Shown: positions 24,383-33,010, counted from the first letter of the stretch. The stretch: DNA of 64,000 bases from Heyndrickxia vini (GCF_016772275.1 NZ_CP065425.1:4245806-4309805); one strand, 5' to 3'. Program-made: numbers and translations. Notes: generated by a model not told the origin, from the letters alone.

Positions 24383-24560
24383 TTATACATAAGCAACACT
24401 ATACTTCCCTTTAATAATGTATTCGGCAATGAAGAGTTGCTTCCATTCGTATGAGAGACCATAATTTGGTCTTGCATATTGGGGAGTTACTATTATTTCC
24501 CTTGAATCTCTTCCATTGTTTTATGATGTGGTTGTATTTTCTCCACACTTCAAAATTGTT
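24383..24560 (-). pseudogene. Frameshifted gene remnant
   Basis: The 3' part reads a plausible protein tail (VTPQYARPNYGLSYEWKQLF, then a TAA at 24383). The upstream part (FEVWRKYNHIIKQW) is in another frame and the two are separated near 24520. No start with a ribosome binding site was found. The family is unknown. Confidence 0.4.
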
Positions 24561-24595
24561 ATTTTTTTTATATGATATGCTTTTTAAAAAATATT

Positions 24596-24619
24596 AAAGA
24601 AGGGTATAAAACCTTCTTT
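24596..24619. terminator. Terminator of the 69-residue gene
   Basis: AAAGAAGG/CCTTCTTT arms with an eight-base AT-rich loop; T-rich on both sides. Confidence 0.6.
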
Positions 24620-24637
24620 TATTCAGAATCCTCTAAG

Positions 24638-24847
24638 TTATAATATACTTTCCAAATATTCACATCTATCAAGTGCTTGCATTTCTGTTTTAAATCCATT
24701 TTCAATTATTTCATCACGATAACATATACACCATTTATTTGAATTATCTACCCATACAACTTTAATCCAATCCCATTTAGAATAACCTTCCTTGTGTTTC
24801 ATATTATAAAAAATTTCATCCCATTCATGAATATCTAATCTTTTCAT
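24638..24847 (-). CDS. Small hypothetical protein rich in Trp
   Basis: 69 residues from ATG 24847, chosen for GGAAGGTG nine bases upstream. Four to five Trp residues and an EYLESIL end; no domain recognised. Single gene with its own terminator. Confidence 0.55.
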   Translation of the reverse strand: MKRLDIHEWDEIFYNMKHKEGYSKWDWIKVVWVDNSNKWCICYRDEIIENGFKTEMQALDRCEYLESIL

Positions 24848-24895
24848 AATTAAATTCACCTTCCAATTTTTAATTTTATTTAAAATAAATATCAA

Positions 24896-25447
24896 TAAAT
24901 TCTTAGTTTTATCCTCCTTCTATCTTGTGGCTTTTTCTTTCCATTACCAATTTTGACGGTGAATTTCTCGAAGTTGTTCATTTGTATAAGGAAAATTTTT
25001 AAACTAATAGGTATATATTCGTTAAATATAGGTCAAAAACCTCCATAAAAAAGTAAGTCATCTGCCACTAACCGCTTCGTTAGTGCCTTAATTCACAAAC
25101 ATCAATATTTATTCGTAAATATTCATCAGTAATTCATAACTATTATCAAACATTACACCAGCACTCAGAAGAGTTTGTTTCAGTACATTCCTTTGCAAAA
25201 GCACCAAAGATATTTATTGCGCAGTATTTAGTCAAATGGACAAATAGACGACCACTTCAAGAAGTGATCGTTTATTGTAATTTTTCAACAGGATCGTTGT
25301 ACTGTTCAGCAAAAATCTTTGTTTTATTAGTCGTTTTAATTAAGAAAGTTTCACTCTTGGTAACTAAATGTTAATTCTTTGTAATTCAATGTCATCATTT
25401 TTAACATTCATTCATAGTATGTATAGAAAAAACATTGGGAGGAGGAA
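24896..25447. other. Spacer with repeat copies and a gene tail
   Basis: Contains a short minus-strand coding-like tail (PYTNEQLREIHRQNW then stop, near 24955-25005), family 1 repeat copy 3 (about 25300-25330), family 2 repeat copy 1 (25212-25233) and a hairpin CGACCACTT/AAGTGATCG near 25250-25272. No intact gene. Confidence 0.4.
25212..25233. repeat. Direct repeat family 2, copy 1
   Basis: TTTATT(G)CGCAGTATTTAGTC, repeated at 26346-26366 with one change. The two copies flank the genes at 25454-26264. Confidence 0.5.
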
Positions 25448-25453
25448 ATGCAG

Positions 25454-25864
25454 ATGAGTAATGATTCAAAACGACAAGTACGTGCAGATGCTGGTTATGT
25501 TACAAGACCACAGGCTACTGAGTTAATTGCAAAGAAAAAAGGACTAACAGATCAAAATCAAGAATTTCATCAAATTTACCGTCAAATAGGAAGAGATATA
25601 AAGAGTGGTACATTAAGTTACGAAGAATTAGGTGGAGGAAGGATTGTCCAAATACAACATGAAAAATTAGTGGAATATGCAAAAAAATATTATGATGTAG
25701 ACCTTAATGATAATAACTCTTCTTCTAATATGACCATCAATGCTAGTGATATACGAACACTACAGTTAATTAAGAATGTTGTTGAGTTGTACAATGAAAA
25801 TATTATTACTGACAAAAATGCTGCTTTTGATTCAATCTTGAAAATCTTATTACAACATGAATAA
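25454..25864 (+). CDS. Hypothetical protein
   Basis: 136 residues from ATG 25454, eight bases after GGGAGGAGG; an ATG two codons earlier is too close to that site. The N-terminal half is basic with a possible DNA-binding helix pair (YVTRPQATELIAKKKG), the C-terminal half helical. No family recognised. Followed 13 bases later by the broken gene at 25878. Confidence 0.55.
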   Translation: MSNDSKRQVRADAGYVTRPQATELIAKKKGLTDQNQEFHQIYRQIGRDIKSGTLSYEELGGGRIVQIQHEKLVEYAKKYYDVDLNDNNSSSNMTINASDIRTLQLIKNVVELYNENIITDKNAAFDSILKILLQHE

Positions 25865-25877
25865 AGGGGGTTTTTAA

Positions 25878-26264
25878 ATGAAGGTTTAGATATTAAATAA
25901 AAATAACCAACTTACAAATATTAAAAACACACCAACAATGAAGCCTCATTATAACAATCTACGTATTTTAAAAACATCTCCATTAACTCAACCAATGACA
26001 AAAGAAATAGAAAACAATCATTTAATGTTCTTTTACCAAAACATATCTTACAATAACGATGCATATTTGAACTCTGGGGAAGTTGCTAGTACTGTTTGTA
26101 AATCTCTATGTCTCAATGCCAGTTATCACGGTATGGTGGGATCTCTTTTATTAGACCTATTGCAAAGAACAAATCCTATTACTGTTGGATTATCAAATGC
26201 AACTGAGATCATTGGAAGCAAAGGATTAGGCGAAAGATGCTTTCATTACTTTCCTAAAAAATAA
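25878..26264 (+). pseudogene. Small gene with a stop codon at position 4
   Basis: ATG 25878 stands behind GGGGG and reads M-K-V-TAG, then continues in frame for 124 codons (ILNKNNQL... to a stop at 26264). A single C-to-T change of CAG would explain it. Alternatively translation starts later, for example at ATG 25938, giving 108 residues, but no ribosome binding site is seen there. No domain recognised. Confidence 0.5.
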
Positions 26265-26280
26265 TGTAAAAAGTGAAAAC

Positions 26281-26301
26281 AGGGACCTTATGCAGGTCCC
26301 T
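26281..26301 (+). terminator. Terminator after the broken gene
   Basis: AGGGACC/GGTCCCT arms with a seven-base loop, followed by TTCATTTTTTT. Confidence 0.85.
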
Positions 26302-26345
26302 TTCATTTTTTTATAAATTTTCAATATCCTGTAAAAGAAAAGTTG

Positions 26346-26366
26346 TTTATTCCGCAGTATTTAGTC
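26346..26366. repeat. Direct repeat family 2, copy 2
   Basis: TTTATT(C)CGCAGTATTTAGTC, matching 25212-25233. The following 147 bases up to 26513 hold nothing recognisable. Confidence 0.5.
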
Positions 26367-26513
26367 TACTACGAAATACAAAAATTAGGTTATATACAAT
26401 CATTGCCAAACTTAAAAAAACGTAATCCTTATCAAAAGAAAGCGCCTGCTTGTTGAATATTTGATAATCAATCAATAATTAGATTAACTAAATGACTCCC
26501 AATGTATTTCTTT

Positions 26514-26960
26514 TTAATATCCTTTTATGGAATCTTCAATCTCTCTTGGATAGTCTTCTCTTTGAATCCACCTTAATTCTTTTTCCGATATATCAAACCA
26601 TTCCCCTTTACACCTTTTCTCACTAAAATGTTGGTGGAATAGATTTTCTGTTTTAAACGGGTTTTCACTCCTTATGAGGTGAACGATTTCATGATTATGA
26701 GCCGAACCTGTGCTAAGCTCCTTTTTACGCTGTTCGGGATCATCTGCTTTTCCTATTTTTATACGTTGCATACCTGACTCTCTTATAAAATAAACATAAC
26801 TAGTATTTAATCCTTTTGAATTATACCGTTGACTAAAAGGAGCTAAATGGTGCCATTCCTGTATTTCAGATCTAGCGGTTTCCCCTTTAACAACTGCAGT
26901 ATAGGCCTTATAAATTAAAAAGGTGATTAAAGCAACACTTACTAAGACTAATAAATCCAA
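26514..26960 (-). CDS. Membrane-anchored T5orf172 (GIY-YIG-like) domain protein
   Basis: 148 residues from TTG 26960 with GGAGGAGGG seven bases upstream. Residues 3-24 form a single membrane helix. From about 55 the sequence YVYFIRESGMQRIKIGKADD, then GEWFDIS, matches the T5orf172/MUG113 branch of the GIY-YIG nuclease superfamily. It starts immediately after the stop of the upstream gene, so the two form an operon. A membrane anchor on such a domain is unusual; a role in defence at the envelope is inference. Confidence 0.7.
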   Translation of the reverse strand: MDLLVLVSVALITFLIYKAYTAVVKGETARSEIQEWHHLAPFSQRYNSKGLNTSYVYFIRESGMQRIKIGKADDPEQRKKELSTGSAHNHEIVHLIRSENPFKTENLFHQHFSEKRCKGEWFDISEKELRWIQREDYPREIEDSIKGY

Positions 26961-27779
26961 TTATCCCTCCTCCTTTAAAAGAATCTGTGGGGAGTAAACC
27001 CTATATAAAGGATAGAAACCACTTCTCTTTTTAAACGTTACCATGAGTCGATGTTTCTCTAGTGTACGCTTTGGACACCTTTTTTGTTTATGTTCCTTTC
27101 GTTCTACAACAGAGGATATAATGGGCTGATGGTTATCATATGATCCACTTATTCCATTAATAAATACCCTTTCACAAGGCAACACCGAAAACAAATCATT
27201 TATTATCTTGTTTAAGCAACTATACACATAATATTGGTATAAATCATATCGTTTTGTTTTCGGCATCTCGTGGTAACAAATTTTCCCCCTTTTGGTCGTT
27301 TTTTCAATCTTGCTTGGAATCATCTTTTCTAGTGTATGAAGAAAAACATCACACTCCACTGTTCCGGAATCAAAAACATGTAAACTATATGCTTGTGCAA
27401 CATCACGATTCTTATGAAAAGATGCATATTTCTTAACCGCCTCTCTCCATGATTCTTGGTTACCATCCAGTATACTTTTCGCAAAGGGGTAATTTTTTTT
27501 CCAATTTTGATAAAGTATGCTATCTCTTTCTCTTGCTTTGTTTCTATGAAATCTTAAATAACAATTTATGATTAAGTTTATTCCTAATATTTTAGAAAGA
27601 ATATTAGAATCAAATTGCTTCTCCTTCTGAATCCAAGTTTGCTCATTTGGTCCAACCGAATCCCTTGGAAATGGCTCCCTAATTTCCCTTTCCCAGTTAA
27701 TAGGCAGACACTCATCAAAATGAAATGCTTTTAATTTATCCAGAATTGCTTGCTGTCTACTTGTTATTTTATATGTCAT
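26961..27779 (-). CDS. Hypothetical protein paired with the T5orf172 gene
   Basis: 272 residues from ATG 27779, chosen for GGGTGA before it (the open frame goes 19 codons further). Rich in basic and aromatic residues; no domain recognised. The C-terminal third (VFINGISGSYDNHQPIISSV, then a strongly basic stretch) may bind nucleic acid. Divergent from the ParB-like gene across 123 bases. Confidence 0.6.
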   Translation of the reverse strand: MTYKITSRQQAILDKLKAFHFDECLPINWEREIREPFPRDSVGPNEQTWIQKEKQFDSNILSKILGINLIINCYLRFHRNKARERDSILYQNWKKNYPFAKSILDGNQESWREAVKKYASFHKNRDVAQAYSLHVFDSGTVECDVFLHTLEKMIPSKIEKTTKRGKICYHEMPKTKRYDLYQYYVYSCLNKIINDLFSVLPCERVFINGISGSYDNHQPIISSVVERKEHKQKRCPKRTLEKHRLMVTFKKRSGFYPLYRVYSPQILLKEEG

Positions 27780-27902
27780 GATATTCACCCAGAATAGTAT
27801 TTGCTGAAAACAAAGATTATATGTAATTTTTTTCAATTAATCTGTAATAAGACGACCACTGATATCCATAAAGTAAAGTATCACCTAGAACGGGGGTAAT
27901 AT

Positions 27903-28913
27903 ATGGACATCCTAGAGGTTCATTTAGATCAAATCGTATGGGATTTAGAAAGTAGGGTTCACCTTGACATTACAAGCATGAAGGAAAATATCCAGAAAGT
28001 TGGTCTTCTTACCCCACTATACGTAGTTGGACCAGATAAACATAATAAGTATTTTTTAATTGACGGTTCACGAAGGTATGCTGCACTAAAAGCGTTAGCC
28101 CTTTATAACCAAAAGTTTAAGAACGTAAAAGTGATTCGTTATAACGAAAATATCGGTACAAAACTAGAAAGAGAAATTTTACGATTTCACCTTCATAATA
28201 CCTCCAAGAAAATTATAGGTGCTGAGGTACAGACAGCCATAGAAAACATCCAAGAAACGGGACAGTATTCCGATGAAAAAGTAATTGAGGTAGTTCAACC
28301 AAAACCGTCTCATATTAAACGAATGAAAAGAAGTCAAAAAATTGATAAAAATTTACGTGATGAAGTCTCAGAAAACAGAGCGAGTCAGCATGCCTTAGAG
28401 GTAATCTATAACATGGCAATTTCCACTAAACAATTTTCAAAACTTTATCACCTATTACTCAATCGCAAACTTACAGGAACCGATGCTGATGCATTGAAGA
28501 AGCTTGACAGTCATCCTCTTTTTTCGGATTTAACAGATGAACAAAAGTCCAACGTCATAAATAAAACTTTAGAACAAGCAAGATTTACAAATAAAGAAGC
28601 AATGCTTATTATTTTATCTGAAATAATGAAGGATACTCCAAATGATTATTCAGAAAGTGCATTGGATTGGATTAACTATTTAGCGCGTTCGCTCGACGAG
28701 ATTGCTAGTATGATACATTCGGATATTGAACTTCTAGCTAACAATCTACAAAGAGAACAGCTTAGAGCAACACTATCAAAATTAAACAAACTATTATCTT
28801 GGACTTGGAATCATGAATCCCAAAAAAATAAATCAAGCAATGAATTGAACAAATCTTATCCAAATTTAATCAGTGAGGAAACTCAAACAGGCTATAAATT
28901 TCGGTTACATTAA
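27903..28913 (+). CDS. ParB N-terminal domain protein
   Basis: 336 residues after GGGGG. Residues 1-95 form a ParB/sulfiredoxin-like domain: IVWDLESRVHLD, then FLIDGSRRYAALKAL, corresponding to the GERRxxA box that binds CTP in ParB. A helix-turn-helix-like middle follows (KPSHIKRMKRSQKI), but the C-terminus differs from chromosomal ParB. No ParA partner is adjacent. It could act in maintenance of the excised element or as a regulator. Confidence 0.75.
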   Translation: MDILEVHLDQIVWDLESRVHLDITSMKENIQKVGLLTPLYVVGPDKHNKYFLIDGSRRYAALKALALYNQKFKNVKVIRYNENIGTKLEREILRFHLHNTSKKIIGAEVQTAIENIQETGQYSDEKVIEVVQPKPSHIKRMKRSQKIDKNLRDEVSENRASQHALEVIYNMAISTKQFSKLYHLLLNRKLTGTDADALKKLDSHPLFSDLTDEQKSNVINKTLEQARFTNKEAMLIILSEIMKDTPNDYSESALDWINYLARSLDEIASMIHSDIELLANNLQREQLRATLSKLNKLLSWTWNHESQKNKSSNELNKSYPNLISEETQTGYKFRLH

Positions 28914-29356
28914 TAAAAATAGCTATGGTAGTTTTCCCACTTTGGATATGATAAAGCACTTTAAGTGTACAAAACAGGCATTTGGAGTTGAAACGATAAT
29001 GCTCAATACCTATTTTCATTGCGTAAGTAGAAAATGCTATCCACGGATCCGTACAAAGGAACATTATCCTTTGTAGAAGAAGAATTTTTTATTTTATCAA
29101 GACGCTATGTATTAATACGGCCTACTTCTAACACTGTTGATTGCCATTTTTGATAGTTACAGGCAACAATAACACAAGCTATTCCTTGCATCTCTTACTC
29201 TCGGTGGCTTTTCTAACAAGGCAGCCTTTATTGTTGCATATCGATATCTCACAAATAACTCCAAAAGCACACACTCTAAATCCCCTAAATTTGAGCAATG
29301 TATTTTTCACCTCCTTTAATACCAATACTGTTATAAAAGTTAAAGGAGCTATCAAA
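28914..29356. other. Spacer before the CcrB-like gene
   Basis: Short frames on both strands are without ribosome binding sites. Nothing else recognised, except AAAGGAG at 29342 that serves the recombinase. Confidence 0.4.
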
Positions 29357-30943
29357 ATGAACGAAATAAAAAGTGTGGCCATATATGTTCGAGTCAGCAC
29401 AGAAGAGCAAGCAACTGAAGGTTATAGCATATCTGCACAATTACAAACCCTACGTCAATATGCGACCTTATACGGTTGGCAAATCTCAGAAGAATATGTC
29501 GATGAAGGGATTAGTGGTAAAGATATAAAGGGAAGACCTGCAATGCAAAGATTAATATCGGATGTTGATAAGAATAAATTTCAAGCTGTACTTGTATGGA
29601 AAATATCACGCCTTTCACGTAATATGTTAGATACTCTTGTGCTGCTAGATAAATTCGAAGAGTATGATGTAAAGTTTATTTCCTACTCGGAGAATTTTGA
29701 TACATCAAGTCCGATTGGCAAACTTGTTGTTCAACTGATGGCATCCATTGCAGAAATGGAAAGAAATACACTTTCAGAAAATGTGAAGCTAGGAATGACA
29801 CAAAGGGCTAAAGAAGGTAACTGGAATGGTGGAGTGGTTTTCGGATATGATTCTATAGAAAAAGAACTTGTTATTAACCCCAAAGAAGCAGCTAATCCTA
29901 TCTATAATGGTAAAATCCGATGGTTACAAATTGAGAACTGGGATAAAAAGAGAAGGCGTGGCAAAAATCCGAACCCCATTTTAGTTGCTGGGAAACACGA
30001 AGCAATTATCTCAGATGAGCTTTGGAATATTGTCAAATCCAGAAGACAAAGTAAGTCTTTTAAACAGCGTCAATCCCATGAACCTTTCCTATTAAGTAGT
30101 CTACTTCGTTGTCCTGATTGTGGTCAAGGTATGGTTCCATCAATCACTACCTATACTCGAAAAGATGGTAGCAAACGTAGACACCGTTATTATGTATGTG
30201 GAATTTTCCATAATAAAGGATCTGCCGCATGTAAAGCAAATTCAATTAAAGCTTATGATGCAGAGGATGCTGTCATTAACCGCATAATAGAGTTTTTAAC
30301 CGATTCAGCTCACTTTAGTCAAACGATTGAAAATATAAATAAAGATACAGTTCGATCAAATTTGGCACTGAAGGAGCAGTTAGAGAACATTGAAAAAGAG
30401 CTTAAAGAAGCAAATATCATGCAAGAAAAATATATGGAAGCATTTGAGCAAAATCTCTTCCCTGTATCCATATTACAGGAACGGTTACAGAAGTTAGCTA
30501 AATCAAAGAATGACTTGGAACAAAAGAAAAATGAACTTAGCGTTCAACTAAGTTCATCAGACTCGAAATTTATACCACCTGACGTGGTTAGGCATTTATT
30601 AGAAATGTATGTACAAGTATTTCAACAGTCCTCGAGAGAAAAGAAAAAGCAGCTTTTTCAACTTTTATTAAATAAGATCAACATTAAACAAGCAGATGGT
30701 CATTCTCGAACTATGGATAAAATAGAACTTGATTTTGACTTTTCAGAAGTCAATCTGTCCAAGACATTTACACTTATACACATACTTTATCAGAAATCAG
30801 ATCATTCAAAGGTAAATCCCTCTTCAAATCATGATTTAACAGACAAAATGCCACCTTATCTTCAAATTTTTTTGCCTCTATTTATGATACGGTTCCCCCC
30901 TCATAATCCGAAACGCCCGATACACCTGCTCCACCAACACTAA
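29357..30943 (+). CDS. CcrB-like large serine recombinase, internally shortened, reading into rlmH
   Basis: 528 residues from ATG 29357 after AAAGGAG. Catalytic domain: [15 protein letters not shown] (Ser14) and [14 protein letters not shown]. Zinc ribbon CPDCGQGM...C, then coiled coil. The stretch [15 protein letters not shown] and following GKHEAIIS closely resemble staphylococcal CcrB as I remember it. Between ELVINPKEA and NPIYNGKI about 45 residues of the recombinase domain present in CcrB are absent (DNA near 29885-29905), so the enzyme may be inactive. The final 20 codons cross attachment site C and run antisense into rlmH. In an excised circle, site C joined to the site B flank would give a stop five codons after the core. 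Confidence 0.8.
   Translation: MNEIKSVAIYVRVSTEEQATEGYSISAQLQTLRQYATLYGWQISEEYVDEGISGKDIKGRPAMQRLISDVDKNKFQAVLVWKISRLSRNMLDTLVLLDKFEEYDVKFISYSENFDTSSPIGKLVVQLMASIAEMERNTLSENVKLGMTQRAKEGNWNGGVVFGYDSIEKELVINPKEAANPIYNGKIRWLQIENWDKKRRRGKNPNPILVAGKHEAIISDELWNIVKSRRQSKSFKQRQSHEPFLLSSLLRCPDCGQGMVPSITTYTRKDGSKRRHRYYVCGIFHNKGSAACKANSIKAYDAEDAVINRIIEFLTDSAHFSQTIENINKDTVRSNLALKEQLENIEKELKEANIMQEKYMEAFEQNLFPVSILQERLQKLAKSKNDLEQKKNELSVQLSSSDSKFIPPDVVRHLLEMYVQVFQQSSREKKKQLFQLLLNKINIKQADGHSRTMDKIELDFDFSEVNLSKTFTLIHILYQKSDHSKVNPSSNHDLTDKMPPYLQIFLPLFMIRFPPHNPKRPIHLLHQH
30878..30896. other. SCC-like attachment site C (junction in rlmH)
   Basis: CTATTTATGATACGGTTCC contains the 14-bp core TTATGATACGGTTC (30882-30895) shared with sites A and B. 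On the minus strand it encodes the final E-P-Y-H-K and the stop TAG of RlmH, so insertion leaves rlmH intact. Confidence 0.85.
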
Positions 30944-31357
30944 CCTCATCAGCTGATGTGGAAACGTCATCTTCGAAAATGAGAGGCTTTCGTTTGCTCG
31001 CTTCATAACCTCATCACTCAAACCAAGTGATCCGCCAATGACAAAGGCAATTTTGCTTTTTCCGTATGTGCCTAGTTTGTCGATGCCATCGGCTAGTTCT
31101 TCGGATGTTTTCATTTTTCCTTGGATGGCGAGGGCGATGACGTGGGCATCTGGGTGGATTTTTGCGAGGATGCGTTCGCCTTCTTTTTGTTTGACTTGTT
31201 CCATTTCTATTTCGCTTAGGATTTCCGGTGCCTTTTCGTCAGGGACTTCGATGATTTCTACTTTTGCGTAGGCTGTTAGTCTTTTTAAGTATTCTTCGAT
31301 TCCTTGTTTTAAGTATTTTTCCTTGAGTTTTCCGACGGTGATGATTGAGATATTCAC
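30878..31357 (-). CDS. rlmH: 23S rRNA (pseudouridine1915-N3)-methyltransferase RlmH (SPOUT)
   Basis: 159 residues, the standard length. The SPOUT motifs are [21 protein letters not shown] and the C-terminal [22 protein letters not shown] end. It methylates pseudouridine 1915 in helix 69 of 23S rRNA, acting as a dimer on the 70S ribosome. GTG start after GGGGG. The gene is the orfX of staphylococci. Its last codons are the integration site of the element to the left; the reading frame is undamaged. Confidence 0.97.
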   Translation of the reverse strand: MNISIITVGKLKEKYLKQGIEEYLKRLTAYAKVEIIEVPDEKAPEILSEIEMEQVKQKEGERILAKIHPDAHVIALAIQGKMKTSEELADGIDKLGTYGKSKIAFVIGGSLGLSDEVMKRANESLSFSKMTFPHQLMRLVLVEQVYRAFRIMRGEPYHK

Positions 31358-31393
31358 AGTTTACCCCCACTATATAAACAAATTACAAACACT

Positions 31394-31436
31394 ATATCCA
31401 CAATAGTTATCCACATATCCACAAAAACTATCCACA
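31394..31436. promoter_or_regulatory. DnaA-box cluster near rlmH
   Basis: Perfect box TTATCCACA at 31407-31415, with near-matches ATATCCACA (31394-31402, 31415-31423) and CTATCCACA (31428-31436), upstream of the rlmH start. Confidence 0.6.
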
Positions 31437-31451
31437 TTTTGTGTGGGAATA

Positions 31452-31613
31452 TTAGTTCCCTACCATATATACTGCAAGAAGATTACAGTATTCACAGGTT
31501 GTGGATAATGATTCATCTTCTTTCAGTTCTTTAAAAATTGGTGCTAATGCGTTTTCATAAATCGCTTTATCTAAGGCGATTTCAACATGTTCTTCGCATA
31601 CATAGGTCTTCAT
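31452..31613 (-). CDS. CxxH/CxxC small zinc-ribbon-like protein
   Basis: 53 residues from ATG 31613 behind AGGAAAGG; the frame is longer but the upstream part has no ribosome binding site. CEEH and CEYC could bind one zinc. It corresponds in position and pattern to the small CxxH/CxxC protein found next to rlmH in Bacillus. Function unknown. A perfect DnaA box (31500-31508) lies within it. Confidence 0.8.
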   Translation of the reverse strand: MKTYVCEEHVEIALDKAIYENALAPIFKELKEDESLSTTCEYCNLLAVYMVGN

Positions 31614-31714
31614 AAAAAACCAACCTTTCCTAGCATTTTTATCCTGTAATGATTGTCCAAATGCTATTTTACCATTAATTTTTCCGTTTTCATAAAAAGT
31701 AATTAAGCATATAG

Positions 31715-31770
31715 TTATCCACATAAAAAGGGAAGCGATTTACCCGCTTCCCTTTTTGCAATTATCCACA
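31715..31770. promoter_or_regulatory. Two DnaA boxes around the htrC terminator
   Basis: Perfect TTATCCACA at 31715-31723 and 31762-31770, separated by the terminator stem; a near-match TGTGAATTA follows at 31772. Confidence 0.55.
31726..31757 (-). terminator. Terminator of the walRK operon
   Basis: Twelve-bp GC-rich arms AAAAGGGAAGCG/CGCTTCCCTTTT, 21 bases after the htrC stop, with T-run on the minus strand. Confidence 0.85.
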
Positions 31771-31777
31771 TTGTGAA

Positions 31778-33010
31778 TTATAATCTTGATTCATTTGTTA
31801 ATTTCAATGTTGCTTCTTTTTCTTTTCCTTGGCGATAGTATTTCACTTTCATTGAATCGCCTGGTTTTTTATTATTGTATAAGTATTTTCTTAGTTCTAG
31901 GATGTCATTTACTTTATGACCATCTAATTCGAAAATTACATCCATTTCTTGCATACCTGCTTCTGCAGCTGGAGATCCTGGAGAGACACTTTCAATCATG
32001 ATACCTTGTGTCACACCTTTTGGAAGTCGTAATGTTTCTTGTTGGTGGTAGGCAGGAACATCACTGACGTTTTGCAGTGTTACACCCATCGCTGGACGTC
32101 GAATTTTTCCATACTTCTCTAAATCATTTATTACCGGTTCCGCAGATTTGATTGGAATGGAGAAACCGATTCCTTCGACAGCTTCTTGAGCAATTTTCAT
32201 TGAATTAATCCCAACCACTTGACCCGATACGTTTACAAGTGCACCACCGCTGTTACCTGGGTTAATGGCAGCATCTGTTTGTAATACTTCTGCTTCCCAA
32301 TCCTCTAGTCCATCATTATTTAAGTCCATAGGGACCGTACGATTCACACCAGAGACAATTCCTTGTGTGACTGATCCGGCAAAGTTTTCACCAAGCGGAT
32401 TTCCAATCGCAATAACCGGTTCACCAAGCTTTAACTTATCGGAATCTCCAAACTGGGCAACGGTCGATACATCTTTACCATCTACTTCAACAACCGCTAA
32501 ATCAGTCCAAACATCACTTCCTAATAATCTTGCCGATAATTTTTTTCCGTTAGAAAGTGTGACTTCAAGTTGATCCGCACCTTCAACAACGTGATTATTA
32601 GTTACGATAAATGCCTTTCCATTTTCCTTTTTATAGATTACACCTGATCCTGAGCCGGTTTCTTGTTCACCTTTTCCTTGACCTTGTCCTTGCTGTGACC
32701 AGAAGCCTTGTGATTGGATATTGGCAATCCCGACAACTGCTTTCTCAGCCTTTTGAACCGCTTTCGTTACATCTGTCGTAACATCTAAAGAAACTGATTT
32801 GCCCGTAATATTATTTTGGCTATTTTGAGCATTTTCAACTGCTGTTTGTTGATCAGAAGATCGATTGAACACATTACCGAGTGAAGGGAAAGCAATCATT
32901 ACGAGTAATGCTCCAATAATTACTCCGACTAGACCGGAAATAAAGGAGCCGCCTTTTGATCCCTTTGGTCGTTGACTGCGACCTTCATCATTATCATCAT
33001 AATAACCCAC
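31778..33010 (-). CDS. htrC: HtrA-like serine protease (HtrC/YyxA)
   Basis: 410 residues from GTG 33010, with AAAGGA nine bases upstream; the TTG at 33019 is too near that site. Cytosolic N-terminus, one membrane helix at about 25-45, a trypsin-like domain with His140 (TNNHVVEG), Asp170 (WTDLAVV) and Ser254 (GNSGGA), and one PDZ domain from about 310. It faces the outside and degrades damaged or misfolded envelope proteins. It is the last gene of the walR-walK group in Bacillus. Confidence 0.95.
   Translation of the reverse strand: MGYYDDNDEGRSQRPKGSKGGSFISGLVGVIIGALLVMIAFPSLGNVFNRSSDQQTAVENAQNSQNNITGKSVSLDVTTDVTKAVQKAEKAVVGIANIQSQGFWSQQGQGQGKGEQETGSGSGVIYKKENGKAFIVTNNHVVEGADQLEVTLSNGKKLSARLLGSDVWTDLAVVEVDGKDVSTVAQFGDSDKLKLGEPVIAIGNPLGENFAGSVTQGIVSGVNRTVPMDLNNDGLEDWEAEVLQTDAAINPGNSGGALVNVSGQVVGINSMKIAQEAVEGIGFSIPIKSAEPVINDLEKYGKIRRPAMGVTLQNVSDVPAYHQQETLRLPKGVTQGIMIESVSPGSPAAEAGMQEMDVIFELDGHKVNDILELRKYLYNNKKPGDSMKVKYYRQGKEKEATLKLTNESRL

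Noticed and set aside
24168..24414. Two plus-strand frames with repeated FWLLAFG
   Set aside because: They are translations of the heptanucleotide array, without a ribosome binding site.
28870..29076. Short frames on both strands after the ParB-like gene
   Set aside because: Overlap the end of that gene, no ribosome binding site and no similarity recognised.
2297..30896. Methicillin or other antibiotic resistance cargo (mec, bla) as in SCCmec
   Set aside because: No penicillin-binding protein, beta-lactamase, methyltransferase of resistance type or drug efflux gene is seen; the C45 enzyme is only distantly connected with penicillin chemistry.
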